Source: Pseudorhodoferax soli (lineage in GTDB: Bacteria; Pseudomonadota; Gammaproteobacteria; Burkholderiales; Burkholderiaceae_C). Taken from it: 64,000 nt of DNA. A program made the position numbers and the translations under genes. Below, one piece after another: positions 63,957 through 64,000 of the stretch. The notes below the pieces were generated by a model. That model ran no database searches and was not told the origin of the DNA. It worked only from the letters and a program-made list of their open reading frames with translations. Numbering within the stretch: the first letter of the stretch is position 1; each line of letters opens with the position of its first letter. The stretch spans positions 62,001 through 126,000 of the forward strand of contig NZ_QPJK01000010.1 in assembly GCF_003337555.1 (NCBI RefSeq), read 5' to 3'.

Positions 63957-64000
63957 TTATTTCTTGGCCGCCCCCAAGGTGCCGGAGCGGACGAAGCGTG
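63957..64000 (-). CDS. C-terminal end of a gene continuing beyond the window
   Basis: On the minus strand an open frame enters from the right edge and ends RFVRSGTLGAAKK with TAA at 63957-63959. High-GC codons and the 16-nt spacing to the reductase start make a real upstream operon gene likely. Fourteen codons are too few to identify it. Confidence 0.4.
   Translation of the reverse strand, partial: RFVRSGTLGAAKK

Overview
The window reads as a high-GC (about two thirds G+C) chromosomal segment of a betaproteobacterium of the order Burkholderiales, most likely family Comamonadaceae (Variovorax, Acidovorax, Hydrogenophaga or Ramlibacter type). The grounds are the rpmH-rnpA-yidD-yidC-mnmE / dnaA-dnaN-gyrB block, two tripartite-tricarboxylate (Bug) receptors, paired metX-metW, kdsD-kdsC-lptC, and a bona fide ACC deaminase. 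I see no insertion sequence, prophage, integrase or CRISPR array.

Layout. 0-9 kb: the end of an FMN-dependent 2-hydroxyacid oxidase, a RidA/DUF1028/LysR/ArgE-type operon, and a polyamine-type ABC importer that lacks an ATPase gene, followed by a maleate-isomerase-like enzyme and a family-3 binding protein. 8.6-14.4 kb: ACC deaminase, a LysR regulator, an M20 peptidase coupled to an Lrp regulator, and a Bug receptor. 14.4-21.2 kb: tRNA-Ala(CGC), SlyX, a LysR regulator divergent from an omega-amino-acid:pyruvate transaminase, metXW with a structured leader, a TMEM165-type manganese exporter under a yybP-ykoY riboswitch, and two tandem RRM proteins. 21.2-28.5 kb: SDR, lptC-kdsC-kdsD, a Kef-type antiporter, a cNMP-domain protein and mnmE. 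28.5-36.9 kb: yidC-yidD-rnpA-rpmH leftward and dnaA-dnaN-gyrB rightward. 36.9-39.3 kb: a lower-GC patch with a homocysteine S-methyltransferase, a membrane protein and a gene remnant. 39.3-44 kb: two diguanylate cyclases, a 1-Cys peroxiredoxin and a Crp/Fnr regulator. 44-47.7 kb: a Bug/SDR/carboxymuconolactone-decarboxylase operon facing a LacI regulator. 47.7-55.5 kb: nadE, a DUF2007 protein, two copies of an origin-like element enclosing a DUF6502 gene and a lipoprotein gene, then PagL, an EEP phosphatase, a Spy-like protein and RdgC. 55.5-62 kb: a seven-gene operon (ABC ATPase, binding protein, two permeases, GntR, Asp/Glu-racemase-family protein, aldo/keto reductase). 62-64 kb: a bactofilin and an old-yellow-enzyme reductase.

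The most interesting observation is a duplicated intergenic element near 50.2 and 52.0 kb. Each copy has an AT-rich tract, TAG triplets (a DnaA-trio pattern), a short GC-rich spacer, and three DnaA-box-like sites at conserved spacing. This matches the architecture of a basal origin unwinding region and lies 19-20 kb from dnaA. The dnaA upstream region has two DnaA boxes but no visible trio run. Local genes point away from the element, and a small hand count of strand composition fits a skew change there better than at dnaA. I propose it as the chromosomal replication origin, or a second initiator-binding locus. This is inference and needs a whole-chromosome skew or marker-frequency test.
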